Origin: an uncultured Clostridia bacterium
GTDB taxonomy: Bacteria > Bacillota > Clostridia > Oscillospirales > Ruminococcaceae
DNA length: 6,176 bases
NCBI GenBank assembly: GCA_947165805.1
Contig: CAMVBT010000154.1
Coordinates: forward strand, 1 to 6,176
Direction of reading: 5' to 3'
In this document: piece by piece, positions 1 through 5,210 of the stretch
Layout: every line of letters begins with the position of its first letter
Numbering within the stretch: position 1 is the stretch's first letter
Made by a program: the position numbers and the translations under genes
The notes under the pieces: model-generated
The model's input: the letters and a program-made list of their open reading frames with translations, nothing else
Database searches by the model: none
Told to the model about the DNA's origin: nothing

Positions 1-2
1 AG

Positions 3-407
3 GAGCTGAAAGCCGGGATCCAAGAGGTCGTGATCCCGGACGGACAGATAATCTCGCAGCTCGAACAGCTTCGGGCAGAACGCAGCGATGAGATCAGCCG
101 ACTGCTGGAATTATCCCTTACGGAAACCGATTATACGAAATATGACGGCGAGTTCAAGCGACTCTCCGATGAGATAGATGCTATAAACGAGCAGATCAGA
201 GCCGAGCGTGAGAAGCTCACAGGTCATTCGATAACAACCGATTCTGTTCAAGAAATCCTGGACGAGATCGACCGAACAGATTTCAAGCTCACAGAATATG
301 ATGACAGCATGACGCGGCGTTTCATCGAGCGGATTGATGTTATCGATAAACGCACCATCAAGATCACCTTTATCGGTGGAGTCCAAGCCGAGCAGGTGCT
401 TGAGTAA
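3..407 (+). CDS. Large serine recombinase, C-terminal end (partial)
   Basis: The frame is open from the left edge to TAA at 405-407, giving the last 134 residues of a longer protein. A GTG at 30 is in frame but only an internal valine, since coding continues upstream of it. Seen: a charged heptad-rich stretch (about residues 15-75, with LEQLRAERSDEISRLLEL and FKRLSDEIDAINEQI) and a C-terminal block with MTRRFIERIDVIDKRTIKI and ending AEQVLE. Known: clostridial large serine recombinases of integrative elements and phages have an N-terminal catalytic serine domain, a recombinase/zinc-ribbon DNA-binding region, a coiled coil used in synapsis, and a final strand pair of the form F-x-x-x-I-x-V...I-x-F-x-G. 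Only the coiled coil and tail are visible, so catalytic residues cannot be checked. Inferred role: excision and integration of an element extending left of the window. Such genes often lie at the element's edge, so an attachment site may be just downstream. Confidence 0.8.
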   Translation, partial: ELKAGIQEVVIPDGQIISQLEQLRAERSDEISRLLELSLTETDYTKYDGEFKRLSDEIDAINEQIRAEREKLTGHSITTDSVQEILDEIDRTDFKLTEYDDSMTRRFIERIDVIDKRTIKITFIGGVQAEQVLE

Positions 408-426
408 TAGATTTCTCCTTTGATTT

Positions 427-465
427 ACCCTGCCGGGGTTCAAGCTTCGGCAGGGTGCTCCTTTT
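427..465 (+). terminator. Intrinsic terminator after the recombinase
   Basis: A perfect 9-bp stem pairs ACCCTGCCG (427-435) with CGGCAGGGT (448-456) around a 12-nt loop, 20 bp after the recombinase stop. The downstream T tract is short (TTTT at 462-465, after GCTCC), so termination may be only moderate. Confidence 0.6.
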
Positions 466-473
466 GAAAATAT

Positions 474-502
474 TTGACATAGTGATGCAAGTATACTATA
501 AT
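474..502 (+). promoter_or_regulatory. Perfect consensus sigma-70/sigma-A promoter
   Basis: TTGACA at 474-479 and TATAAT at 497-502 are separated by exactly 17 bp, a 12 out of 12 match. Expected transcription start is near 509. It points right, into a stretch without a convincing protein gene that meets a strong terminator about 110 bp on, so it probably drives a short RNA. Confidence 0.8.
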
Positions 503-508
503 ATAGAG

Positions 509-621
509 TAATAGGTACGGTTCTTTAAACTCAAGTAAAAAATCTAAAGCGTTCGGGAGAGACAGCCCGCCGACGGGCGGGGGCGAATCCGTATGGAAGT
601 AATCTTCTATACGGATTTTTT
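509..621 (+). ncRNA. Putative short structured RNA of unknown class
   Basis: Defined by the consensus promoter (start near 509) and the 14-bp intrinsic terminator whose T run ends at 621, giving a transcript of about 113 nt. The first 40 nt are A/T-rich and probably unpaired. The centre has a GC hairpin, either GCCCG/CGGGC (565-569 with 574-578) or the register CCCGCC/GGCGGG (566-571 with 576-581). It may be enclosed by TTCG/CGAA (552-555 with 584-587). No open frame with a ribosome binding site fits inside. I compared it by eye with glycine, ZTP, THF, guanidine, fluoride and preQ1 riboswitches and found no match. It could be a small regulatory RNA, the leader of a gene lost by rearrangement, or an antisense RNA. 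Existence is inferred from signals, not from homology. Confidence 0.4.
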
Positions 622-634
622 CTGCCTCGCTGCC
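581..634 (+). repeat. Hairpin-terminator module, copy 1
   Basis: First of two related units of about 53 bp. Both begin near GG-x-CGA(A)TCCGT, contain a long hairpin, run into TTTTTCTGCCTCGC and end x-GCC. The second copy is at 686-737. Stem bases differ between copies but stay paired, which points to selection on, or descent of, a structured element. Confidence 0.55.
586..621 (+). terminator. Strong intrinsic terminator
   Basis: Bases 586-599 pair with 604-617 in a 14-bp stem (one G-T pair) around the loop TAAT, followed by a T run through 621. It lies within hairpin module copy 1 and would end transcription from the promoter at 474-502. Confidence 0.75.
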
Positions 635-644
635 CGGAGTTCGG

Positions 645-670
645 ATATACTTTTTGTAACGCAATCACAG
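645..670 (+). repeat. 26-bp dispersed repeat, copy 1
   Basis: Reads ATATACTTT-T-TGTAACGCAATC-A-CAG. A second copy at 5096-5121 matches 24 of 26 bases, too much for chance in 6 kb. It is followed at once by a GC hairpin (671-685, stem GCGCGG/CCGCGC, loop TAC). The second copy is also followed by a GC hairpin with a TAAC loop. It contains a TATACT -10-like hexamer (646-651) but no acceptable -35. Confidence 0.7.
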
Positions 671-685
671 GCGCGGTACCCGCGC

Positions 686-737
686 GGTCGATCCGTCTCG
701 GACATAGTTCGAGACGGTATTTTTCTGCCTCGCAGCC
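686..737 (+). repeat. Hairpin-terminator module, copy 2
   Basis: Diverged second copy of the unit at 581-634. It shares the CGATCCGT entry and the TATTTTTCTGCCTCGC-A-GCC exit. Its hairpin loop and several stem bases differ, and the fifth stem pair changes from A-T to C-G. Confidence 0.55.
693..724 (+). terminator. Second intrinsic terminator-like hairpin
   Basis: CCGTCTCGGA (693-702) pairs with TTCGAGACGG (708-717), a 10-bp stem with loop CATAG, followed by TATTTTT to 724. It would catch read-through from the first terminator. Confidence 0.6.
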
Positions 738-833
738 GTAAGTGCCTGCTGTTTCAGAGCAGTTCCCGCTTGTTCGTTTCTGAAACGGGCGAAAAAATAT
801 TGGCAGCGCGTTCATACCGTCCTACAATATAAC
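738..833. repeat. Non-coding stretch with an inverted repeat
   Basis: GTTTCAGA (751-758) and TCTGAAAC (779-786) form an 8-bp inverted repeat with a 20-nt loop. A competing palindrome, CGTTTC-T-GAAACG (775-787), lies inside it, followed by GGGCGAAAAAA. With the modules to the left, the whole 509-833 stretch is hairpin-dense. No gene is seen. Confidence 0.4.
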
Positions 834-860
834 AAAAACCACCGGGTCTGTATCCGGTGG
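834..860 (-). terminator. Terminator of the uvrC operon
   Basis: CCACCGG (839-845) pairs with CCGGTGG (854-860) in a perfect 7-bp stem with an 8-nt loop. On the minus strand it is followed by TTTTT (834-838). It lies 14 bp beyond the stop of the last operon gene. Confidence 0.8.
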
Positions 861-874
861 CTTTCTGATGTACG

Positions 875-1327
875 TCACTTGATAGTCTGCTTGAGCGCGC
901 TCCTTGCCTTCCTGACGTCGATGATGTCGTTGGAAAGCAGCTCCTCGACCTTGGTGAGCATATTGTCCACATACTTGTTGGTCATATCGCGGAGCTCCTT
1001 GGTCTGCTCCTGAGCGGCGGCGTTGATCTCGTTCGCCTTCTGGGTGGCCTGACGGACTATCTCCTGCTGGGAGATGAGTGCCGCGGCACGCTGCTCGGCT
1101 CTCGCTATGATCGCCGAAGCCTCGTTTTTCGCGTCGTTTATGATAGTCTTGCGGTCGTTCACAAGGTCGCGCGCCTGCTTGATCTCGCGCGGGGTGTTGA
1201 GCCTTATCTCCTCCACCAGCTCACGCATCTTTTCAACGTCGATCAGCGACTTCTTGTTTGTGAACGGCACATTGACCGCCTTATCGAGCATATCGTCCAT
1301 CATGTCCAGTGTTTCTTCGATACCCAT
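875..1327 (-). CDS. Coiled-coil protein often labelled 'ATPase', encoded after coaD
   Basis: 150 residues. The start ATG has a textbook AAAGGAGG site about 9 nt upstream, inside the end of coaD, and the gene begins 1 bp after the coaD stop, so the two are translationally linked. Seen: an N-terminal segment with DMMDDMLDKAVNVPF (8-22) and LIDVEKMRELVEEIRLNTPREIKQA (28-52, with a conserved-looking P-x-E-I-K-Q-A), then a long Ala/Glu/Gln-rich heptad coiled coil (about 53-120), then a short helical tail. There is no Walker motif, signal peptide or membrane segment. Known: a family with this layout occurs beside coaD in many Firmicutes and is often annotated 'ATPase' or V/F-type ATPase-like from coiled-coil similarity. 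The sequence gives no support for ATP hydrolysis. The function is unknown; a structural or scaffold role is a guess. Confidence 0.85.
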   Translation of the reverse strand: MGIEETLDMMDDMLDKAVNVPFTNKKSLIDVEKMRELVEEIRLNTPREIKQARDLVNDRKTIINDAKNEASAIIARAEQRAAALISQQEIVRQATQKANEINAAAQEQTKELRDMTNKYVDNMLTKVEELLSNDIIDVRKARSALKQTIK

Positions 1328-1328
1328 T

Positions 1329-1832
1329 TTACTTGTCCTCCTTTGCTGCCTTTATCAGCAGCCTTTTTGTTATATCGTCCTTTATGGACTCGGGAACGAA
1401 CGGCGAGATATCGCCGCCGAACATTGCTATCTGACGCACCATGCTCGAAGAGAGGTAGGTGCTCTGGCTGTCCGCGCACAGGAACACGGTCTCCGCCCGG
1501 GGGCAGAGGTGCTTGTTGACGTGCGCCATCTGGAACTCCGTCTCGAAGTCCGACATCGCGCGAAGTCCCTTGATTATGATATCGCAGTCGTGCTCGCGGA
1601 AATAATCCACTATCAGGCCGCTGCAGCTGTCTATCCTCACATTCGGGATATCGTAGCAGACCTTCCGCAGGAACGCGGCTCTTTCTTCCGCAGAGAAGCT
1701 GGAGCTCTTGTTCGGGTTTACGGATATCAGTACGATCAACTGGTCGCACATCTGCGAAGCGCGTTTTATTATCTCAAGATGCCCGTTCGTCACGGGATCG
1801 AAGCTGCCCGGATAAATGGCTTTCTTCATCAT
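1329..1832 (-). CDS. coaD: Pantetheine-phosphate adenylyltransferase (PPAT)
   Basis: 167 residues, normal for bacterial PPAT (about 155-170). It transfers AMP from ATP to 4'-phosphopantetheine, giving dephospho-CoA and pyrophosphate, the penultimate step of cytosolic coenzyme A synthesis. Seen: the N-terminal AIYPGSFDPVTNGHLEII, with the nucleotidyltransferase TNGH motif at 15-18; KGLRAMSDFETEFQMAHVN (88-106), which holds the substrate-binding region and the conserved KGLR; and LSSSMVRQIA (127-136), equivalent to the second ATP-binding motif (S-S-T/S-x-v-R/K). All expected key residues are present. The start overlaps the rsmD stop by 4 bp (ATGA). Two ATGs are adjacent (1830-1832 and 1827-1829); the upstream GAGGA elements do not clearly choose between them, so the product may begin MKKA. 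Pairing of rsmD and coaD is a common bacterial arrangement. Confidence 0.97.
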   Translation of the reverse strand: MMKKAIYPGSFDPVTNGHLEIIKRASQMCDQLIVLISVNPNKSSSFSAEERAAFLRKVCYDIPNVRIDSCSGLIVDYFREHDCDIIIKGLRAMSDFETEFQMAHVNKHLCPRAETVFLCADSQSTYLSSSMVRQIAMFGGDISPFVPESIKDDITKRLLIKAAKEDK

Positions 1833-2392
1833 TCCTCGTTATCCTCGCTTTCCTGCTTTCTTCTGTAGACGGTCAGCGCGATCTTTCCGTATTTGTAGGT
1901 CTTTGAGGCCGCGAAATCCCCCTCTTCCTCGGGGAGCCGGCATTCTGTCTCGTGCTCGCAAACGATTATCCCGTCATCGCTCATCACTTCCGTGAGCGCC
2001 GGCAGGGAGCGCTGTATCAGCTTCTTGCCGTAGGGCGGGTCGAGCAGCGCAATGTCTATCTTCTCCCGCACGGTCCGCAGGAACGCGGAGTTCGGCATAT
2101 TGACCACCTCGGCGCTGTCGGTGAGCTTCGTGTGAGCGAGATTGTCCTTTATCACCGCTATGGCCTCGCGGCTGCTGTCCACAAAATAGCATTTCTTCGC
2201 ACCGCGGCTCAGCGCCTCTATGCCGAGCTGCCCCGAACCCGCGAACAGGTCGAGCACCACGGCGTCCTCAACGTCGAACTGCACTATGCTGAACATTGCT
2301 TCCTTGACCATATCGGCGGTCGGGCGTATCAGCTCGGTGCCTTCGAGGGACTTCAATTTCATGCCCCTCGCTTTTCCGGTTATTACTCTCAT
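1829..2392 (-). CDS. rsmD: 16S rRNA (guanine-966-N2)-methyltransferase
   Basis: 187 residues, the usual family length. It uses S-adenosylmethionine to methylate N2 of G966 (E. coli numbering) in helix 31 of 16S rRNA during small-subunit assembly. Seen: N-terminal RVITGKARG (2-10); RPTADMVKEAMF (23-34), typical of RsmD; SAM-binding motif I LDLFAGSGQLGIEAL (47-61); the acidic strand end VDSS (71-74); the catalytic N6/N2-type motif DPPY (118-121) in LLDPPYGKK; and a late YKYGK (167-171). The C-terminus ends in a charged tail (QESEDNEE). It starts 17 bp after the uvrC stop, with GGAG about 12 nt before the ATG, and ends in an ATGA overlap with coaD. The known role of the family is assigned by homology; no residue looks abnormal. 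Confidence 0.96.
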   Translation of the reverse strand: MRVITGKARGMKLKSLEGTELIRPTADMVKEAMFSIVQFDVEDAVVLDLFAGSGQLGIEALSRGAKKCYFVDSSREAIAVIKDNLAHTKLTDSAEVVNMPNSAFLRTVREKIDIALLDPPYGKKLIQRSLPALTEVMSDDGIIVCEHETECRLPEEEGDFAASKTYKYGKIALTVYRRKQESEDNEE

Positions 2393-2409
2393 AACTTATC
2401 TTTTCTCCG

Positions 2410-4233
2410 TTAAAATGTTTCCTGCACGAACAGGTGCAGCTCCTCTGCCGTTTCACGGCTTATTTTCGCGGCCTCCATGAGCTCCTCCACAGATGCGTCC
2501 TTTATGCCCTGTTTCGTCCTGAACGTTTTCAGCAGCGCGAGAGCCTTCTTCTCGCCGATGCCGTTCACTTTCGTAAGGTCGAGCTCATACTGGGTCATTT
2601 TATGCTTTTTTCTCTGGTAATTTATCGAATAGCGGTGGACCTCGTCCTGTATCTCGGTAAGCAGCCTGAACAGGTTTTTGTTGGCGTTCACCTGTATCTC
2701 TCCGCCGTCCGCGGCTATCGCTCTTGTGCGGTGCTTCTCGTCCTTGACCAGACCGAACAGCGGCACATCTATGCCCATTTCATCGAACACTTCCCGCACC
2801 GCCGCCACATGACCCTGTCCGCCGTCCAGCAGTATCAGGTCGGGGCGCTCGGAGAAGCTCTCGTCGCCCTCCAGCAGCCGTGTGAAGCGCCTGCGCAGTA
2901 CCTCCCGCATACAACCGTAGTCGTCCACTCCGACAACGTCCTTTATGTTGAACCGGCGGTATCCCGCCTTGTACGGCCTGCCGTTCTTATAGGTTATCAT
3001 TCCCGCGACGCGGGTCTGTTCTCCGAGGTTCGATATATCGTAGCTTTCTATCAGCACGGGTATTTTTTTCAGCCCGAGGAGTTTCTGTAAGTCCTGCAAG
3101 GCCGTCACTTCACGGCTTGTCCTGCCTACCCGCAGAGCGAGGTATTCGTCGGCGTTGCTCTTTGCGAGCGTCGTCAGCACCAGATTTTCACCGCGCTTCG
3201 GCACGGTCACGCTCACCTTATGCCCGGAGACTCCGCCGAGATATTCTCCCAGCAGCCCGTTGTCCTCGCTGTCGCCGTCAAGCAGTATCAGCTTCGGTAT
3301 CTCGCGGCCGTTCTCATAATATCGCATCAGGAATTCGGTGCGTATGACGTCGGCATCGTATTCGTCGCCGATGAAGTAGTTCTCCTTGTCTATGAGCTGG
3401 CCGCCGCGGTATTTGACCACCGCCGCCGCCGTGAGCCCCGCATTGTGCGACACCGCGAACACATCGCAGCTTATGTCCCGGTCGGAGCGTATAGACTGCA
3501 CCTTCGCGGCGCGGTTTATGGCGGCTATGCGGTCGCGGAGCTTCGCGGCCTTCTCGAATTCAAGGTTTTCCGCCGCCTCGTTCATCTCGGCGGTAAGGCG
3601 CTCGATGCTTTCCTTGCTGCCGTTTTTGAGGAAATCCACAGCCTGCTTTATTATGTCTGCATACTCTTCCTTTGATACACAGCCCCTGCACACTCCCATA
3701 CAGCGCTTGATGTGATAGTTGAGGCAGGGACGCTCCTTCCCGAAGTCCCGCGGGAATTCCTTATTGCAGGTCGGGAGCATGAATATGCGGTTGGCTTCCT
3801 CGATCGCCTGCTTCACGACAAAGGAGCTCATGAACGGTCCGATATATGTGGAATCCGGGTCGTCGTTCCGGAACGAGTGCGTTATCTTCGGATAATCGCC
3901 TCCGGTCAGCCTGAAATAGCTGAAGCCCTTATCGTCCTTCAGAAGTATATTATACTTCGGAGAATGCAGTTTTATGAGGCTTGCTTCAAGAACAAGCGCA
4001 TCAAGCTCGGTGTCGGTCACGATAAAGTCGAAATCGTATATCTGCGAGACCAGCTTGTATGTCTTGGCATTGTGCGCTTCCACCGCATGAAAGTACGATG
4101 TGACGCGGTTTTTCAGCACCTTTGCCTTTCCGATGTATATTATCTTTCCTGTCTTGTCCTTCATCTGATAGACACCCGGGTGCATCGGCAGCTTATTCGA
4201 CTTGTCACGCAGATATTCGAGACGTTCAAACAT
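2410..4233 (-). CDS. uvrC: UvrABC excinuclease subunit C
   Basis: 607 residues from the chosen ATG (4231-4233). An ATG at 4290 is in frame but lies upstream of the expected transcription start, so it is rejected; GGGGGAG about 12 nt upstream serves the chosen start. UvrC makes both incisions flanking a lesion handed over by UvrB. Seen: the GIY-YIG nuclease (3' incision) with GVY at 20-22, YIGKAK at 33-38, R43, E83 and N95; four cysteines C156, C170, C178 and C182, spaced like the proposed iron-sulfur ligands of E. coli UvrC; a UvrB-binding UVR helix pair near 209-241 (EFEKAAKLRDRI); the RNase H-like 5'-incision domain with YDISN (D399), DDYG (D437-D438), LLDGGQGH (D470) and DEVHRY (H533); and C-terminal helix-hairpin-helix KVNGIGEKKALALLK (555-569). 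The protein appears complete and active. It is first in the operon, followed by rsmD. Confidence 0.97.
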   Translation of the reverse strand: MFERLEYLRDKSNKLPMHPGVYQMKDKTGKIIYIGKAKVLKNRVTSYFHAVEAHNAKTYKLVSQIYDFDFIVTDTELDALVLEASLIKLHSPKYNILLKDDKGFSYFRLTGGDYPKITHSFRNDDPDSTYIGPFMSSFVVKQAIEEANRIFMLPTCNKEFPRDFGKERPCLNYHIKRCMGVCRGCVSKEEYADIIKQAVDFLKNGSKESIERLTAEMNEAAENLEFEKAAKLRDRIAAINRAAKVQSIRSDRDISCDVFAVSHNAGLTAAAVVKYRGGQLIDKENYFIGDEYDADVIRTEFLMRYYENGREIPKLILLDGDSEDNGLLGEYLGGVSGHKVSVTVPKRGENLVLTTLAKSNADEYLALRVGRTSREVTALQDLQKLLGLKKIPVLIESYDISNLGEQTRVAGMITYKNGRPYKAGYRRFNIKDVVGVDDYGCMREVLRRRFTRLLEGDESFSERPDLILLDGGQGHVAAVREVFDEMGIDVPLFGLVKDEKHRTRAIAADGGEIQVNANKNLFRLLTEIQDEVHRYSINYQRKKHKMTQYELDLTKVNGIGEKKALALLKTFRTKQGIKDASVEELMEAAKISRETAEELHLFVQETF

Positions 4234-4278
4234 TGTACCAGACTCCCCCGTCCGCAGAAAAGAAAAATATACAGATAT

Positions 4279-4307
4279 ATAATACCACAAAATTTAAGAA
4301 TTGTCAA
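4279..4307 (-). promoter_or_regulatory. Promoter of the uvrC-rsmD-coaD operon
   Basis: On the minus strand TTGACA (4302-4307) and TATTAT (4279-4284) are separated by 17 bp. The start is expected near 4272, giving a leader of about 39 nt before the uvrC ATG at 4233. No LexA/DinR-type box (GAAC-N4-GTTC) is seen, so SOS control of uvrC is not supported here. Confidence 0.8.
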
Positions 4308-4365
4308 ATATAAATGGATATGCCGTACCCGGATGCTGTTTTTGAAAAAAATTTCTGTTTACCTA

Positions 4366-4394
4366 TTGATTTTTTTCCGATCTTATGATATAAT
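4366..4394 (+). promoter_or_regulatory. Promoter of the tRNA-Ala gene
   Basis: TTGATT (4366-4371) and a perfect TATAAT (4389-4394) with a 17-bp spacer. The start is expected near 4401, about 8 nt before the mature tRNA 5' end. It diverges from the uvrC promoter, with about 60 bp between the two -35 boxes. Confidence 0.8.
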
Positions 4395-4408
4395 ATATAT
4401 CGCGATAT

Positions 4409-4484
<76 letters not shown>

Positions 4485-4490
4485 TAGAGA

Positions 4491-4527
4491 AACCGCTTAA
4501 CAAAGCCTGTTAAGCGGTTTTTGATTT
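4491..4527 (+). terminator. Terminator of the tRNA-Ala gene
   Basis: AACCGCTTAACA (4491-4502) pairs perfectly with TGTTAAGCGGTT (4508-4519), a 12-bp stem with a 5-nt loop, followed by TTTGATTTT. It begins 6 bp after the tRNA. Confidence 0.9.
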
Positions 4528-4564
4528 TGACAAGCTAATTAAAAATTTGACCTCATTTTGGCGT

Positions 4565-4585
4565 TTTGTTCACAATTTGTTCACA
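4565..4585. repeat. Direct repeat TTTGTTCACA beside the tRNA
   Basis: Two perfect copies of TTTGTTCACA at 4565-4574 and 4576-4585, offset by 11 bp (about one helical turn). On the minus strand they encode repeated V-N-K codons typical of the tail of some tyrosine integrases. They could equally be recombinase-binding repeats. Confidence 0.6.
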
Positions 4586-4734
4586 CCAAGATTCGCGAGC
4601 CCTTTATTTATCACAGTTTGAGGTGATTTATCGTAATGAAGTGTATCTTTTGAGAGGCTGTTTTTGAATAATAAGTGTGAGCAGGCTTGCAAATCAGTTC
4701 CGGATAATATACACAATGTATAAGCAAATATTAG
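4570..4734 (-). pseudogene. Possible tyrosine-integrase 3' remnant facing the tRNA
   Basis: A 54-codon open stretch without a start or ribosome binding site, bounded upstream by TAG (4735-4737) and ending at TGA (4570-4572). Its end reads LHYDKSPQTVINKGLANL followed by GVNKL. Past the stop, the neighbouring frame reads VNKTPK before a stop, so a one-base shift would give GVNK..VNKTPK, the kind of tail I know from phage and ICE tyrosine integrases whose genes converge on a tRNA. Upstream, DLQACSHLLFKNSLS loosely recalls the DLRH-x-x-ASLL helix, but the catalytic histidine, the LGH motif and the nucleophile tyrosine region are not intact. If it is an integrase it is inactive and internally deleted. 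The position, pointing at tRNA-Ala, is the best support. It could be chance open sequence. Confidence 0.35.
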
Positions 4735-4766
4735 CTATAATACAATAAGTTTTCAATATAAATAGC

Positions 4767-4792
4767 ATACCCGCTCCATTCTGAACGGGTAT
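4767..4792 (-). terminator. Weak terminator-like hairpin after the small CxxC gene
   Basis: ATACCCG (4767-4773) pairs with CGGGTAT (4786-4792), 7 bp with a 12-nt loop, 4 bp beyond the stop of the small gene. The following minus-strand sequence is T-rich but has no clean T run. Confidence 0.4.
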
Positions 4793-4796
4793 AAGG

Positions 4797-4988
4797 TTAT
4801 TCTTTATTGCAATACGGACAAGCTTCTTTATGGCTCCCAGAACGCTTTAATGCACGTTCGTGGCATTCCTCTCCTGTAAATTGTCCCATGTTATCAAGTC
4901 TATCATACTCACTATCATAAGCAGATTCATTATCGGGTACATCAATATACCCAGTATCTTTACAATAAATACAAGAATACTTCGTCAT
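4797..4988 (-). CDS. Small two-CxxC (probable zinc-binding) protein
   Basis: 63 residues, unrecognised. The ATG at 4986-4988 has a strong AAAGGAG site 7 nt upstream and a good promoter (5037-5066), so translation is likely. Seen: a CxxC pair at the N-terminus (CIYC, residues 6-9) followed by KDTGYIDVP, a second pair at the C-terminus (CPYC, 57-60), and an extra ECH (41-43) in the middle. The mid-region is acidic (YDSEYDRLDN). Two CxxC knuckles separated by about 47 residues fit a zinc-ribbon-like fold, and the C-x-x-C-x-D/G-T-G-Y-I phrase recalls zinc knuckles of the DnaJ type, but the protein is too short to be a DnaJ. There is no signal peptide or membrane helix. It stands alone in a gene-poor zone among repeats, so it may be a small accessory or mobile-element gene. 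Function unknown. Confidence 0.7.
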   Translation of the reverse strand: MTKYSCIYCKDTGYIDVPDNESAYDSEYDRLDNMGQFTGEECHERALKRSGSHKEACPYCNKE

Positions 4989-5026
4989 AATTCTTCTCCT
5001 TTAAATGTTTTTATGTTAAAGATCAG

Positions 5027-5074
5027 CCATGCGGAGAGTATAGAGATACGCTTATAAATCTCTCAACCATGCGG
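5027..5074. repeat. Direct repeat CCATGCGG flanking a promoter
   Basis: Identical CCATGCGG at 5027-5034 and 5067-5074. One covers the predicted start of the CxxC gene, the other lies just upstream of its -35 box. Inside, AGAGAT (5042-5047) and ATCTCT (5058-5063) form an inverted repeat in the promoter spacer. The layout suggests an operator, but this is inference. Confidence 0.4.
5037..5066 (-). promoter_or_regulatory. Promoter of the small CxxC gene
   Basis: On the minus strand TTGAGA (5061-5066) and TATACT (5037-5042) with an 18-bp spacer, 5 of 6 matches each. The start is expected near 5030, giving a leader of about 41 nt. Confidence 0.6.
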
Positions 5075-5095
5075 GGTTATTCCACTTAGTCGAAA

Positions 5096-5121
5096 ATATA
5101 CTTTCTGTAACGCAATCCCAG
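5096..5121 (+). repeat. 26-bp dispersed repeat, copy 2
   Basis: Reads ATATACTTT-C-TGTAACGCAATC-C-CAG, differing from copy 1 (645-670) at two positions. A GC hairpin follows (GCCGC 5126-5130, loop TAAC, GCGGC 5135-5139). The hairpin stem is different in sequence from that after copy 1 but alike in form. The last three bases (5119-5121) are shared with the terminal inverted repeat beginning at 5119. Confidence 0.7.
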
Positions 5122-5210
5122 AAACGCCGCTAACGCGGCTCAGTGAAGAGTGAAGAGTGAATAATGAATAGTTAATTGTAAAAGCGCAGAGAGTAACTGC
5201 GGCGTTTCTG
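5119..5210. repeat. 92-bp unit with 12-bp perfect terminal inverted repeats
   Basis: CAGAAACGCCGC (5119-5130) and GCGGCGTTTCTG (5199-5210) are perfect inverted repeats, as in a miniature transposable element. No target duplication is visible at the ends. A local hairpin, CGCAG/CTGCG (5185-5189 with 5197-5201), overlaps the right repeat. The right heptamer arm lies outside this unit, so pairing crosses. Confidence 0.55.

Noticed and set aside
540..621. Glycine-riboswitch-like GGGAGAGAC sequence
   Set aside because: The second conserved half (CACCGAAGG-GCAA type) is missing and no glycine gene follows. The resemblance is limited to one short purine motif.
646..651. TATACT in the 26-bp repeat as a second promoter
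   Set aside because: No TTGACA-like box lies 16-18 bp upstream in either copy (645 or 5096). It may be part of the repeat's conserved sequence for another reason.
531..815. 94-codon minus-strand frame over the same region
   Set aside because: Lies beyond the operon terminator, has no promoter or ribosome binding site and is opposite the structured repeats. Arg/Pro-rich translation is typical of GC hairpins.
593..832. 79-codon plus-strand frame across the hairpin modules
   Set aside because: Its start lies inside the terminator stem with no ribosome binding site, and the frame runs through two terminators and the 26-bp repeat. The peptide is low-complexity in style. It is more likely translation of a dispersed non-coding repeat.
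1074..1868. 264-codon plus-strand frame antisense to coaD and the coiled-coil gene
   Set aside because: Shadow of GC-rich coding DNA. The opposite strand encodes clear PPAT motifs.
4234..4290. Longer uvrC start at 4290
   Set aside because: That ATG is upstream of the predicted transcription start (about 4272) and overlaps the -10 region. The 19 added residues do not resemble UvrC, whereas MFERLEYLRD is a normal N-terminus.
4860..5057. 65-codon plus-strand frame opposite the CxxC gene
   Set aside because: No ribosome binding site. The minus strand has a promoter, strong binding site and a cysteine-patterned product.
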